Virus record (IMG/VR): IMGVR_UViG_3300020183_000059
Coordinates: 1-64,000 of that record
Length of the DNA stretch: 64,000 nucleotides
Source: a virus
Reading direction: 5' to 3' (one strand)
Made by a program: the position numbers and the translations under genes. Positions 37,101 to 47,100 of the stretch are shown here, in pieces. Below the pieces are notes generated by a model that saw nothing but the letters and a program-made list of their open reading frames with translations, did no database searches and was not told the origin of the DNA. Numbering within the stretch: the stretch's first letter is position 1; each line of letters begins with the position of its first letter.

Positions 37101-38451
37101 AGATCTAACAAAGTCTTCTTCTCTTAGAAAAGCAAGACAAGAAGCTCTTAATATGACAGCTACAGCTGATCCAGAGTATACAGGAAAAGTTAAAGCAGTA
37201 ATTGATAAATATGATAAAAATATAAAAGAAATATCAAAAATAGAAAAAATGCTTAATAATACTTCTGATGTACAGATATATCAATTAAGAAAATTAAGGA
37301 TTGAACTTAATACCAAAATAGGAGAAGCAATTCTTGGTATACAGCAAAGTCAAGCAGCTACAGCAACTGGTAAAAGCGTTCTTGATATAGTTGATACATT
37401 TGATGCTCTACTAGAACAAAAAGATGTAACCGTTGCAGCTATATTAAAATCAGAAATGATAACTGAAGATAATCCAGATGTTGCGATGGTTATAAAATTA
37501 TTTAATCAGTCTAGAATCAGAAGACTTGCAGTTCTGCAAAGGAGATCTACAGATCTAGACGCTATGTCAAGAATGTCAAATGCATTTGATATTGTTGAGG
37601 ACTTAAGACAGCGAATTACTGGATCGAGACTTACTTCCGTAACTGATATTACTGAAATGTCAGCAGACCAAGCTAAAGAATATATTTCTGAACTTAGGTC
37701 TTTAACAGGAAAAGGAAAAGGCGAAGATGCAGTTATCATAAATCAACTCCGTTCAAGTGGTTTAATTCCAGATTTAACAGATCAACAGGAAGAAGCAATC
37801 AACTTAGTAAAAGAATTAGCAGGAAGAACTAGAAAAAATTCTGCAACAGACTTTTTGGATGGTTCACCAGAAGTAATTAATGCGTACAATTTTTATACTT
37901 CTTCTAGAAGTGTTCAGCAAGCAGAGCAGCAAGCTTTAGATTTATTTCAGTCAAGCAACGTTCAGATAGATAACTCTATGAGAACTATATTAAGCAATGT
38001 TGTTAATTCAAGTCCTGTTTCTGTGGTAAGAACAAGTTATAAAAGATTTAAAGATTCTTTTAAAACAGGTGCACTTGGCGATGCTTTTAGAGACAAAGGC
38101 GTAAAGACTGCGGTTGTAGCTGCTGCAGCATTAGCAGCATTTGGTTTTATATATTCTGCAAAGAAAGAGAGAGGGCAACAAGAAATGACAGGCCCTCCAA
38201 TGCTTCCAGGAGGAAGCGCATATGAAACGGACTATCCAAAGATGGAAATGTCTTCAAATCCATATTCTTATTCAAATCAATCTTCTGTAGGAATGCAGTA
38301 TAAAGTATATCTAAATGGATCTACAGATCAAGCAGAAAATCTATCTTCAATGCTAGGCGGTGTGGTAGATGGTCCAATTAACAGTACTATGTATAACAGT
38401 CTTCCAAACCTCGGGCAAGATCGCTATGCCGAGGTAGCCTCTAGATTTTAG
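34147..38451 (+). CDS. 3' part of recoded tape-measure companion
   Basis: Residues 332-1765 of the fused protein. Read alone, the first ATG is at 34171 with no proper ribosome site, and eight coding-like codons lie before it. The product is mostly helical. A short acidic FDLDDKG (D790, D792, D793 of the fusion) lies in GGFDLDDKGVPLMSTF. It ends with a hydrophobic segment TAVVAAAALAAFGFIYSA (about 1652-1669) and a flexible Gly/Pro/Ser-rich tail. Such a tail-tip hydrophobic segment fits a protein ejected with DNA or anchoring the tape measure to the hub. Function inferred from position only. Confidence 0.75.
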   Translation, partial: RIQNYQDEMRQLYRFTDQEIDILGQYWQQSKSAARAGDMRPGETLATATRRIFGDTINSKRINNVPGTATIAGTTSAGTGHMFRGIDKKIEAMTTGLEKSNDGQFIVTTQLLYDIKSHYESEIDKLKNAGRLSEDVMEQIIALQKDVDGIGRVLAKVQGNDDVITRINLGAGQFKGEAMVMGSKKAEKIFGLKDGLIPYVIADSSAVKTEVGTDAVRNLLMNIGSGGDQVFTDPLMFLSHSEYFMQPNMIRILRQNALEGIGKTNEFMGAATRDAAIEAIPKAVIEQIRTEALSIPGGMEDIDRIPFRHQYSHLKRINEAQDIQRLLASGVDPRKIPQLVRRITDYYNAQVVRLKDGRAEVIMPTANRYNLRTFDVRLDKALGFEDFQKEVARIPVDLARYGSPSGFVQQPGYGKLTGLTTPVSNPSEIPLLGFRIKGKAMMLAGEAAYLYQHSLGGFDLDDKGVPLMSTFTDSSGKKRLAFMTLRQPTAFQESIAMSADLRHHGTLKAALGKDKKFLSILNDPQALREIGISSDSPIINGIKRAIGSRKQDELILPNTPLKDIEAVIIKIKEKAYGSLLPELTPRQMVKMAMIQSPSMLGLDAITSSGKPFAQMATELGIDPNSVAPGYQSDLVYQVLKAEGENERTAQLISSLERKLGFEISGSTDEEKMEVVSQLVLGKNAPGYFRGIEHIIAAESEKFLELIQKQAANVGIEDTIGVFINRQSMATYTVDAAASIIGGGDRALYEAFQKSSAFLTVSASNAVDIAKSVGLQLKVDHFSRAAQAIRIEQGISDEVAEKVWQAYVDSMSEEERIALAGGQGASLRLSPVGENMLRSQAGISFARGKQVLDQVLSTGSIDEDQLFGLERSLFERATGYARVGNEQEIEKIRVHILRGFNEFLEYVEANKQRLNLSNQAENQVKEYLRQQIEILESGEKGLVIRDGKITGGALYSFFMRQGTEAYEKYAKHDQVVQMMKEIQATADLTKSSSLRKARQEALNMTATADPEYTGKVKAVIDKYDKNIKEISKIEKMLNNTSDVQIYQLRKLRIELNTKIGEAILGIQQSQAATATGKSVLDIVDTFDALLEQKDVTVAAILKSEMITEDNPDVAMVIKLFNQSRIRRLAVLQRRSTDLDAMSRMSNAFDIVEDLRQRITGSRLTSVTDITEMSADQAKEYISELRSLTGKGKGEDAVIINQLRSSGLIPDLTDQQEEAINLVKELAGRTRKNSATDFLDGSPEVINAYNFYTSSRSVQQAEQQALDLFQSSNVQIDNSMRTILSNVVNSSPVSVVRTSYKRFKDSFKTGALGDAFRDKGVKTAVVAAAALAAFGFIYSAKKERGQQEMTGPPMLPGGSAYETDYPKMEMSSNPYSYSNQSSVGMQYKVYLNGSTDQAENLSSMLGGVVDGPINSTMYNSLPNLGQDRYAEVASRF

Positions 38452-38460
38452 GTTTAAATT

Positions 38461-38929
38461 ATGATTTATCGGATTTGATCAACAAAATAAAAGCTTGTCC
38501 GATGCTGCTGGTAAAAGACCGGATAATAGCAGAAGAGCTGTTACTGACAATAAATATGCAGCTCAAATAGCGTCTAATAATAAAAAATCAGATTCTCAAA
38601 ATGTAGCAAATCAAACAAATGTAGACCATGCCCCTAGAAATAGTACCAAGCAGAGAGTTTCTGACCCAGTAAGAGGTTCTTTTGAGGGGCTTCAAAATGG
38701 TTCATCAACCATGATTCAGATGGAAGGAACTGGCTACGCATCTAAAGATGCTCAGAAGGCAAGATACTCAAAAAAGCAGATAGCTCAAATTTCTCAGGCT
38801 CAAAATGGTTTATCAAGTTTGTCATCTTTTAAACAAAATGGTATAATAAATAATTATAGTTCTATAGCTGCATCTAATACATCAGCTTTCAAACTTAATG
38901 ATATGTTACAAACAAATAAGTTTTTTTAA
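38461..38929 (+). CDS. Small virion protein, recoded at codon 4
   Basis: ATG 38461 opens MIY-CGG; in the zero frame a TGA follows two codons later. A +1 step at CGGA gives MIY[R/G]FDQQNKSLSDAAGKRP and continues to 38929, 155 residues in all. Without the shift the only start in that frame is a TTG at 38495, with coding-like sequence before it. The protein is Ser/Asn/Gln/Lys-rich and probably disordered (NSRRAVTDNKYAAQIASNNK, SSLSSFKQNGIINNYSSIA), with no known family. It lies between the tape-measure companion and the hub. Confidence 0.7.
38470..38473 (+). other. CGGA +1 recoding site 2 (codon 4)
   Basis: Context TAT CGGA TTT GAT. The zero frame stops at 38476-38478 (TGA). Because it is only four codons from the start, almost nothing is made unless the shift happens, so this is the site most suited to act as a gate. 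Confidence 0.8.
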
Positions 38930-38950
38930 TAATTTTATGGAGATGATTTA

Positions 38951-39319
38951 ATGACTGATCCCAGAACAACAGAAACATATTCTGAATCAGACCTTCAACC
39001 ATTTAGTAAGTTGATAGAGATATCTAAAAAAAGGGGATCTTGGAGTAAAATAGCAAGCGGAATATCTAGTGGGCTAAATGCTGCAGTCAACTATGTTTCA
39101 GATGTTACAAGTGGAGGACCAAATAATCTCAATTGGACATGGGGAAGAGATAAAAGTGGCGATGATGTAAGAGACCAAGGGAGTAATGATCTACTTCAAT
39201 GGAATTCCTATGGAATAAATCTCACTGAAGATCAAGCAGAAAAGTTAATTGAAAAAATAAAAAATTCAGGTTTAATTGAGTTGTCAGAAATGATTGGTCG
39301 GAATACAAGAGTTTTCTAG
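38951..39319 (+). CDS. Giant baseplate hub, part 1 of 3 (before first +1 shift)
   Basis: ATG 38951 has a strong ATGGAGATGATTTA leader. This part gives residues 1-116 of a protein of about 3702 residues. It is polar, with ISKKRGSWSKIASGISSGLN and a C-terminal helix EDQAEKLIEKIKNSGLIELSEM. The zero frame ends at 39319 as NTRVF. At 39299 an in-frame CGGA allows a +1 step to IQEFSRQRFSSETS. The next part has a TGA at 39291 and no convincing start of its own (only a TTG at 39294), so part 1 supplies the initiation site. Confidence 0.75.
   Translation: MTDPRTTETYSESDLQPFSKLIEISKKRGSWSKIASGISSGLNAAVNYVSDVTSGGPNNLNWTWGRDKSGDDVRDQGSNDLLQWNSYGINLTEDQAEKLIEKIKNSGLIELSEMIGRNTRVF
39299..39302 (+). other. 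CGGA +1 recoding site 3
   Basis: Context GGT CGGA ATA CAA. The zero frame stops six codons later at TAG 39317-39319. Product: ...EMIG-[R or G]-IQEFSRQRF... Confidence 0.85.
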
Positions 39320-42300
39320 ACAAAGATTTTCTTCAGAAACTTCATTAAGATCATCTGCAGCCGACTACACAAAGCCAGAACGTGATGTATTCTGGATGGA
39401 CAAATTAATAGAAGTAAAAAATTATTTTGTTAGAGACCCTTTAGCATTAGCAACAATTTATAAGTTTTTTCCAAGAATTTTTAATTTATTTGTAACTGCA
39501 ATTGCTGCTACTGCGGATTATGGATATTCAGAAGAGGACGCACTTAATAATCAAAGACAGATTATTGAGCAGATGTTTAAATCTTTTGGAGTAGACCAAG
39601 ATGGCAAGGCAGTATTCAAGCCAGTCTGGGCAGTAGATAACTTTATTACTGCTATGAAGATAGAAGACGCTATCAAAAAGATAGGTTGGCCTTCTGGTGT
39701 TGCACCTAAGACTCCTGACGCATTTCATCTTAGATTAGGTGCATCTAATTTTTATGTTCCACCACTCTCAATATCTGTTAATACAGGATTCAAAACTGGA
39801 AGTCTTACAGGTGGAGCAATTAGACAAAAATCATCACCAAAGTTCAATGCTGGGTATAAAGAAACAACCATAGTTTTAAAACTATTCTTTCCAAACTATG
39901 AAGAGATCTGGGGCATTACCGCAAAAGATGCTGCACAAATGAATTTGGGATCGAAGTTTAACGTCGATATTAAGACAGATTTTCTTGATCCAAATCAACA
40001 AGAAAAAATAGATAAATTTCTTTCTTCACTCAGGGGATTAATAGCTTCATTCAAGTATGCTCCAATTCTGCCAATTAGAAATCACTATCTTAATTCTGTA
40101 TTTAATATTACTGGTGTTGCTCTTTCTTCAATGTCAGTTTCTACAATTCCTAACTTTCCATTTGCTGTCTCTGTTGATCTAGAATTAAAGGTGTTTAACC
40201 ATAAGCCATTTCTCCCTATGTTGAGTGACTTTAATCAGGCAGTGGATTGGTCAAGATATAGATTCTACATGGGAAGAGCCGCTAATGCTATAGCTGATTC
40301 AGCAAATGAAGAGTTCCTTTTAACGGATGATGAAATTTCATCAGATAGCTACGACGCTTCAAAAGAAGAGAAACTTTCTTCTGTCATATCAATTAATGGT
40401 CCAGGAGCAACAATAGTAAAAGATGATAACGTTGGTTCTTTGTCTGGCCAGCTTGTAACAAATATATACAAGCAATGGACTGATGGAAACAATGTTCAAT
40501 TTTATATTCCAAAACAAATACAATCTAAGTTTACATCACCAGACGTATCTGCATTTAGAACAGATGAAGAAAGAAACTTAACAGATCTTGGTAGAGCTTT
40601 CTGGGAAGGAATTCTTAAAAAAATCGGAATTGATATAGCAGAAGCTGCACTATATAGAAGTTTGGATACAGTTGTAGATTTGAGTAGGTCTAGTCAATTT
40701 ACTATGTCAGATAAAAAAGTCGCAGAAAAAATTGTTCAAGTAGCACTAGCTGGATCAAATAGCTCAACTATATACGACAAAGTATATGATGCATTAGCAA
40801 TAGATTATATATCAAATAATAATATAACCAATCCAAAAGTTATTGATTATATCAAGACCAAAAAGTCTCCAGATGATCCGTCTGTTCAGGTTCCTGGTCA
40901 ATTGAGTCCTGAACTAACCAATAAGTTAAAGCAAGATAAATATGAAATATATACTTTTGCTAAGATGCCCAAAGGATATCTTGAATACCAAATACAGGAA
41001 GCAACTAAAGAAGAATGCTTAAAACTAGTTCCTCCAGTCACTGATCAAAATTCAGCAGTTTGGAAACAGACTAAGGCAAAAGTTGAAAGACGATACGTTG
41101 ATGCATTTCATGTTTCTTTGTATGAAAACTTTTACAGCGATGAGGGAATAAAAGAAATATTCGATGCTCATGCAGCTAAAACTGGAGGAAGTTTTACAAT
41201 AAAAGAGTGGGCAGTTCCCATGATGAAAGTTTCTCTAGATGAAAAATCAGTTATTGTAACTAATGTTGCAGTTACATTGTCTAATAATATGGCAAAGATG
41301 CAACTACAGATGCAAGATGAACCTACATTTCAGTATATAGGTTGTAATGATTCTTTTATTAATATGTCATTGACTGTTTTTGGTGAAAAAGAATTAGCTA
41401 AATTAACAAGAATGTTTGACTTTTTAAGCGGACTTGCAAGACTAGAGCAGGCAGCTGGAGTCATAGGTTTCATGGGAATTAAAAACATTCTTACTGCTCT
41501 TTGTGGAATCAAATATGTTCTTCCAGTATCTTATAATGTCGATACAATTCCTGGTTATCCACACGTCTACAATGTAAGACTTGGCTTTGTTGATTTTGAT
41601 ATATTCCAGCAAAAGAGAGAGAATATTAGTTCTGAATCACAGATTGCTCTCATTAAGGAATTTGGAACAAAGAGGAATCCTTTTCTCAGGCTGAAGCAAA
41701 GATGGTCAATGATAAATACATATCCAGATATGCCGTTGTCTATTAAAGATCCAGACACTAATGATCATGTAGGATCTTTAGATCCAGACTTTTACTTTAG
41801 ATCATTTGAAATGTTTGATAATGATGTAATTAATAATGTGCTTGAACCAGATCAATTTAGTATTCCTGAGATAGATCAGGAAAGTACTTCTAAGTTAGCT
41901 GAAACTATTCAATCAAAAGAAAACTTTGTAGCTATTGTCAATTCGATAAAAGAAATTCTCATTTCTAGCAACGGAGATATGGAACAGGTAAAAAACTATC
42001 TCTTAAAAGAGATGGGAGTAAATCCATACGAGGCCATGAAACTATTTAGAGTTGCAATTTACGACTCTCAAAATGATACTATAATTGAACAGCAGGGTCT
42101 TTCTAGGGATCAAAATATAGTTAATAAATATCCAACAATATGGAAGGATATGATTGAAAACTTTAGAGATGATTCTGATATTCTATATAATTTTGAAGAT
42201 TTAGAGTTTAAGACAAAGTACGGAAATCTTAATGTATCTGAGATTCTTGGTGGAGTAGAAAAACAAGTACAAGCATTTAATAAACTTGTACAGGACAGCA

Positions 42301-44153
42301 TCAAGGAAAACGACAAGAATCCAAGGCCATCTTTTGATCCAGATGATTCGCAGCATTTTGGAATCATGCATTACATACCAGCGGCTGATTCAAATGAACT
42401 TGGTAAGATACCGGCAATTTATCAGACTCCAGATGGTGGATATATATTTGGTCATTCCGATACTCATGATGGAAGATTCTACATAGCAGAAGATAATATT
42501 AGAAGAAACATTAACGGAAAAATAACTGGTAATCAGACGATGAAGATATCTGATACCTCTTGTCCTGATAGAGAAAAGCAGGACGTTCATACTGGAATTC
42601 CTGGAGCAAAGTCGCTAGATAGCTACATGAACGCATACGGAACTTCAGAAAGCAAAATGCAATCCGTGAATGCTTCTGGAAAAAATCAAAGCGTTGGAAA
42701 TCATTGGCAAAAAATGATGATGGACTCTCAGTATAGAGATATATCTGGAAGAATGCTAAGAGCATTTCCAACATATATGTTGTGGCTCATAGATGATTCT
42801 AATTTTTTTGCTGGAGTAAAACTATTTGATAATTTCTATGGTTTACAGTCTGTTATAGATTTTTCTATTGTTCAATCAGAAGATCTACTTGGCGACACAC
42901 TAGTGCTGAGGATTTCCAATACTTACTCAAAATTGAGCAAGCCAGAAAAAACTCTTACTTCATTGATTAATAATGGCGAAATATATAATGTAGATAAATC
43001 GCGAATTCAAGAAGGCATAAGAGAGGGCACTTTAAGAATTGTAGATAAATTAATAACTAGATCCCTTAACTTAAGATCTCACATGAATTCTTCTTATGTG
43101 GTTGAAATACAAAATATGAGAATGAAGCCTGGAGTTAGAGTTCATCTAAGGGCTGGGTATGGATCAAATCCAAATTCTCTTCAAACTGTATTTAATGGCA
43201 TTGTGACTGAAGTCGATCATGGTGAGATTATTACAATTGTTGCTCAGTCAGACGCAATAGAGCTTAGTCCGATTATCAACTCAACAAACAAAAAAGGTGA
43301 TTCAGGCAAAATAGACGGAGGTATTAATACTGGTCTTTGGATGTCAGAACCTAGAGACCTTATGATTAGACTTCTTTCAATGGGCTCTTCTAGGACCAGG
43401 GAAGCATTTGCACATGCTACCAGAGGAGCTGTTTTTTCTGAAAACAAATTTGGAATTAGACACTTTGGTTCAATACTTTATGCTCCACTAACAGAAGCGG
43501 AAGCGCAAAGATCACAGATGTTAAAACAAAGTGTAACTAATGCATTCAATGCAGTAGGAAACAATCCCATAACAGGCACTGTTGGTTTAGCATGGAATAG
43601 CGCAGCAAACATAGTCACAGGTGGAGCAACTGGATTATTAAATAATGTTCCTGGTGTTAATTCTCTTGTTCCAGACAGATCAATTACTGATTTTCGTGGA
43701 ATGCAGTCAGCAGGTGGGTCAGTTAGAACTCCGGTAGTTGCTGCTATGCAAACTCTCTGGGCAAATTTTAGCACTCAAAGAGATCTTGAAATATTTAAAA
43801 GAAATATATATCCAGGTAATGGAATAGGTGTAGCACAATTCCTTGGTGGGGACCTTGATGATGGATGGGCAACACTGGCATCAATCGATGAAAGTAAGGT
43901 GCTAGATGAAAAATTTGGATATCTAGATAGACTGTCTGGATCTACATGGAGCAATTTAATTCAATCAGCTCCAAATAATCCTGATGCATCAGCAGCTCTA
44001 GAAGCCAGACAAAAAGGCTTATATTCTGTTCCAGAAGATAAAAAGGCTGCAGGAACTAGTAATGGTTTGGCCACTAGTACACTTGCCGTATCACTTGCCA
44101 GATATGCACGGACCAATAGGAATGGCTACAGGTGGAGCTATTTTAGGAACTAA
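39303..44153 (+). CDS. Giant baseplate hub, part 2 of 3
   Basis: Residues 118-1719 of the fusion, ending at the second shift (44109); the last bases to 44153 are the zero-frame tail. It has a beta-rich start (PPLSISVNTGFKTGSLTGG). Two related regions follow: about 300 residues including LPIRNHYLNSVFNITGVALS, and later GIKYVLPVSYNVDTIPGYPHVYNVRLGFVDF. Around 1389-1440, MRMKPGVRVHLRAGYGSNPN and TVFNGIVTEVDHGEIITIVAQSD match the hub domain of gpD or gp27 type, which forms the trimer at the tail tip. It probably organises the baseplate around the spike. Confidence 0.75.
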   Translation: MQEFSRQRFSSETSLRSSAADYTKPERDVFWMDKLIEVKNYFVRDPLALATIYKFFPRIFNLFVTAIAATADYGYSEEDALNNQRQIIEQMFKSFGVDQDGKAVFKPVWAVDNFITAMKIEDAIKKIGWPSGVAPKTPDAFHLRLGASNFYVPPLSISVNTGFKTGSLTGGAIRQKSSPKFNAGYKETTIVLKLFFPNYEEIWGITAKDAAQMNLGSKFNVDIKTDFLDPNQQEKIDKFLSSLRGLIASFKYAPILPIRNHYLNSVFNITGVALSSMSVSTIPNFPFAVSVDLELKVFNHKPFLPMLSDFNQAVDWSRYRFYMGRAANAIADSANEEFLLTDDEISSDSYDASKEEKLSSVISINGPGATIVKDDNVGSLSGQLVTNIYKQWTDGNNVQFYIPKQIQSKFTSPDVSAFRTDEERNLTDLGRAFWEGILKKIGIDIAEAALYRSLDTVVDLSRSSQFTMSDKKVAEKIVQVALAGSNSSTIYDKVYDALAIDYISNNNITNPKVIDYIKTKKSPDDPSVQVPGQLSPELTNKLKQDKYEIYTFAKMPKGYLEYQIQEATKEECLKLVPPVTDQNSAVWKQTKAKVERRYVDAFHVSLYENFYSDEGIKEIFDAHAAKTGGSFTIKEWAVPMMKVSLDEKSVIVTNVAVTLSNNMAKMQLQMQDEPTFQYIGCNDSFINMSLTVFGEKELAKLTRMFDFLSGLARLEQAAGVIGFMGIKNILTALCGIKYVLPVSYNVDTIPGYPHVYNVRLGFVDFDIFQQKRENISSESQIALIKEFGTKRNPFLRLKQRWSMINTYPDMPLSIKDPDTNDHVGSLDPDFYFRSFEMFDNDVINNVLEPDQFSIPEIDQESTSKLAETIQSKENFVAIVNSIKEILISSNGDMEQVKNYLLKEMGVNPYEAMKLFRVAIYDSQNDTIIEQQGLSRDQNIVNKYPTIWKDMIENFRDDSDILYNFEDLEFKTKYGNLNVSEILGGVEKQVQAFNKLVQDSIKENDKNPRPSFDPDDSQHFGIMHYIPAADSNELGKIPAIYQTPDGGYIFGHSDTHDGRFYIAEDNIRRNINGKITGNQTMKISDTSCPDREKQDVHTGIPGAKSLDSYMNAYGTSESKMQSVNASGKNQSVGNHWQKMMMDSQYRDISGRMLRAFPTYMLWLIDDSNFFAGVKLFDNFYGLQSVIDFSIVQSEDLLGDTLVLRISNTYSKLSKPEKTLTSLINNGEIYNVDKSRIQEGIREGTLRIVDKLITRSLNLRSHMNSSYVVEIQNMRMKPGVRVHLRAGYGSNPNSLQTVFNGIVTEVDHGEIITIVAQSDAIELSPIINSTNKKGDSGKIDGGINTGLWMSEPRDLMIRLLSMGSSRTREAFAHATRGAVFSENKFGIRHFGSILYAPLTEAEAQRSQMLKQSVTNAFNAVGNNPITGTVGLAWNSAANIVTGGATGLLNNVPGVNSLVPDRSITDFRGMQSAGGSVRTPVVAAMQTLWANFSTQRDLEIFKRNIYPGNGIGVAQFLGGDLDDGWATLASIDESKVLDEKFGYLDRLSGSTWSNLIQSAPNNPDASAALEARQKGLYSVPEDKKAAGTSNGLATSTLAVSLARYARTNRNGYRWSYFRN
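44109..44112 (+). other. CGGA +1 recoding site 4
   Basis: Context GCA CGGA CCA ATA. The zero frame then reads an unlikely TNRNGYRWSYFRN and stops at 44151-44153. The +1 frame reads PIGMATGGAILGTKLLKTL and stays open for 1982 codons. This is the clearest change of protein character of the six. Confidence 0.9.
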
Positions 44154-47100
44154 GCTTTTAAAAACTCTATCGGGCAGAGGATTCAAGAATCTGTTTTCGA
44201 CTATGGGACTATTAAATAATACAGATGATGATATTTATGATGAAGTTTCATTTAGAGCACAAACCTACATGAGATCAGTATGGGATATGTTTCAGCTATG
44301 TGCAAGACTTCTTCCAAACTATATAGTTGCAGTTAGACCATTTGAAGATAGATCAACAATATTTTATGGAAAACCACATTGGCTGTATACATCTGGTGTA
44401 GTTCCGATTTCAACTGGCTTCCCATCAGAAGAGCAAGCGCAAAAAGATGGAGTTAATATTCCAGGTTACATTAAAGCTGATGATGATCTCAAGTCAATAC
44501 TTAATTCTATTAATAAAGAAACATCTCCACTAGGAGATGCTGCAGCCGCTCTGCAGCTTAAAGAGTCTCCAATGTCTGATACATTAGCTTCTTTTGCAAA
44601 GGACATGTCAGAGTACGGAGGAATTTTTAAACCCAGTGCTGAATCTTCTTCTGGAGGACTTGGTGGTACGGTAATAGATCTTGAAGATCCAGAAAGATTA
44701 AAGTATTACTCAAGAATAAATTTATTTAAAGATACTGGAAATGTAGAAGTTGTTTCAGTGCTTCCTAAAAATAAAGGTAAAGTACAAGTTGGTTTTCACT
44801 TACCTTTTGGTTCTGGTGGTATTGTAAGAGAAATTCAAGATGATCACAAACAGGTTCCACAGCTTCCTATCAGATATAGTTATCCGTTTTTTACCGATAG
44901 AATAAGTGGAACTCTTCCTTCTCTTGACTTAGATAAAATTCTAAGAATAGAAGATATAGATGACATTCAAAGATCAATGTCGAATATTGTAGACGTTGCA
45001 TTGATTGAAAAACAGATGATTGATCAAAAAGGTGATGGAAAAGACACATCTCTTGTTACAACTAAAGGTGATGAAAAGTCTCTAGACTTTAATTTTTCAT
45101 TTGCATCAAAGTTAAAATTAATAGGTGGAGATTATTTTACTGCACAAAGCGCTGCATTCGATCCATCAGGACTAAGACCTAGTACTACCAGATCTGGAGT
45201 AGAGGCAAGCTTGCTAGTAACAATGCCGCTACCAGTATTTATACAAGGTTCAGAGGGAACTAGTATATCGTATAATAAAAATTCCCAGGGTGAATCAGAA
45301 GCAAAAATATCTTTTACGAAAGGCTATTCTGAAGTCTATCAAGATTTAGACCCAGCTTATGAAGACGCATATATTTCAGATGAGAAACAACGTCTTGATT
45401 TTCAAGAGTGGGGCATGCCAATAGACGCAGAACACGAACAATTCTATATTGCTATGAGATGGCCCTATAAAGCAGGCGAAGACAATAGTAAAATGAGAGA
45501 AATGTTTAAGAAAAGATATGGCTTTAGCGATAGCGATTTGTATGGTAACGTATCAGACTATAAGAGAAGAAAAGTCTTAGTATATAATCCAAACACTAAA
45601 AGAGCAGTTGTTTGCGCTCCTGCATATTTTATGTGGGGAGAGAATATAGATGTAGATGCAATAGTATCTCCAGACGCTGCGTATTTCTTAGAAGAAATTA
45701 TTATAAACGATGAAGGAAAAATTAATTTTCCTCTTAGTGGCTCAGATCCATTTGGTGAAGTTTCAGACAATGAAGACATTCTAGATACTATTCCAATGAA
45801 GACTACAGCTGACTTTAAAGAAAAAATGGGAGATCCATCTACTCTTGGTCAACCTGAGTGTTATTTCACTTTTGTTTCTGACTCAGTTCCATTAGGAGTA
45901 GTGACCACTGCAGTCAATCCTGTTCAAGAATTTAGCGCAAGCAGAAGAACTCCTACTGGTCCATTTGGGAGCTATCAGCCAAACTTAATAGGATTTGGCG
46001 TATATAGAAAAGAAGGGAAAACAGATCTTCAAACTCTGGAAGAGGGAGATCTTGTTGCAGTTGCGGGAGAATTTGTAGGTGAAACTAGATCTGGGATAAG
46101 AGGAGGACTAAGACCGTCTTTCATCTATACTCCAGATGAGTCACTATTTCTCAGATCATCTGATGCTCTTAAGAGAGATCAGAATAATGGTGGAAATTAT
46201 AAAGCTTACTTCTCTGAAATTTTTGATGATAATCTTTCAAATCTAGAGCAAGATAATCTAAAAGATATTCTAGAAAAAGACGCAGATGCTAAGAATGCTG
46301 GTAATTATAGGGAGCAATTTGCCGCTGTATATACAGCAGATAATCCTGTATCAATACAGGCTAGAGCATTTTTTGATGAAAAGTTTGATTCAGAAATAAA
46401 AGTAATTGCTGGCAATGGCAGAACAATTGGTCAAGCCCAAGGAATATGGGACCAGTTTAGAACTGGCTATCACAATTATGATTCTGTAAAAAATATATGG
46501 CAGCAAATGTATAATCTAGATCCAGATGATGATTCAGAATCATCTGATCCACTTTTTAGTATTATTACTTCAAAGTCAAAAAAAACAATTGATGACTATT
46601 TAATCTCTAACTCAACAAGAGATTTTTCAGCAATACTTGGACCAGACTGGTTTGAAGGCAGTAGAGATCCACAGCAGAGAAAAGAAGTAGTTGATATAGC
46701 TGTTAAAGAATACATTAATGCTGGATTCGATGGATACAACGAGTCAGAAAAACCAATCTTGAATGAAGAGAAGGGCCTTACAGACACCTTCAATTTTTTA
46801 ATATACAAAAAAGTTTCTAATATAAGAAATATGGTCAGACAATATACCTATCTATATAACTACAATAAGAAAGAACAACAAAAAGAATATAAATCTGCAG
46901 TGTCAAATGCAACCTCGACTGACGTAACTACACAAGAGATTCAATCGAAATACTCATCTGCTGAAACTAATTCTGTTAATAAAAAATGGGATGCAATGAG
47001 ATTTCGAAATCCAGAAGCTATCAGTGATATAACTGAAGAAGACATTGATGATTATTTATCTCAAATAAAGAGTCCAAAACAATTATTCCTTTTTATGGTT

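Noticed and set aside
39294-39396. TTG 39294 as start of an independent hub gene
   Set aside because: A stop codon lies directly before it, no ribosome site is present, and the CGGA at 39299 explains the continuation from the gene at 38951.
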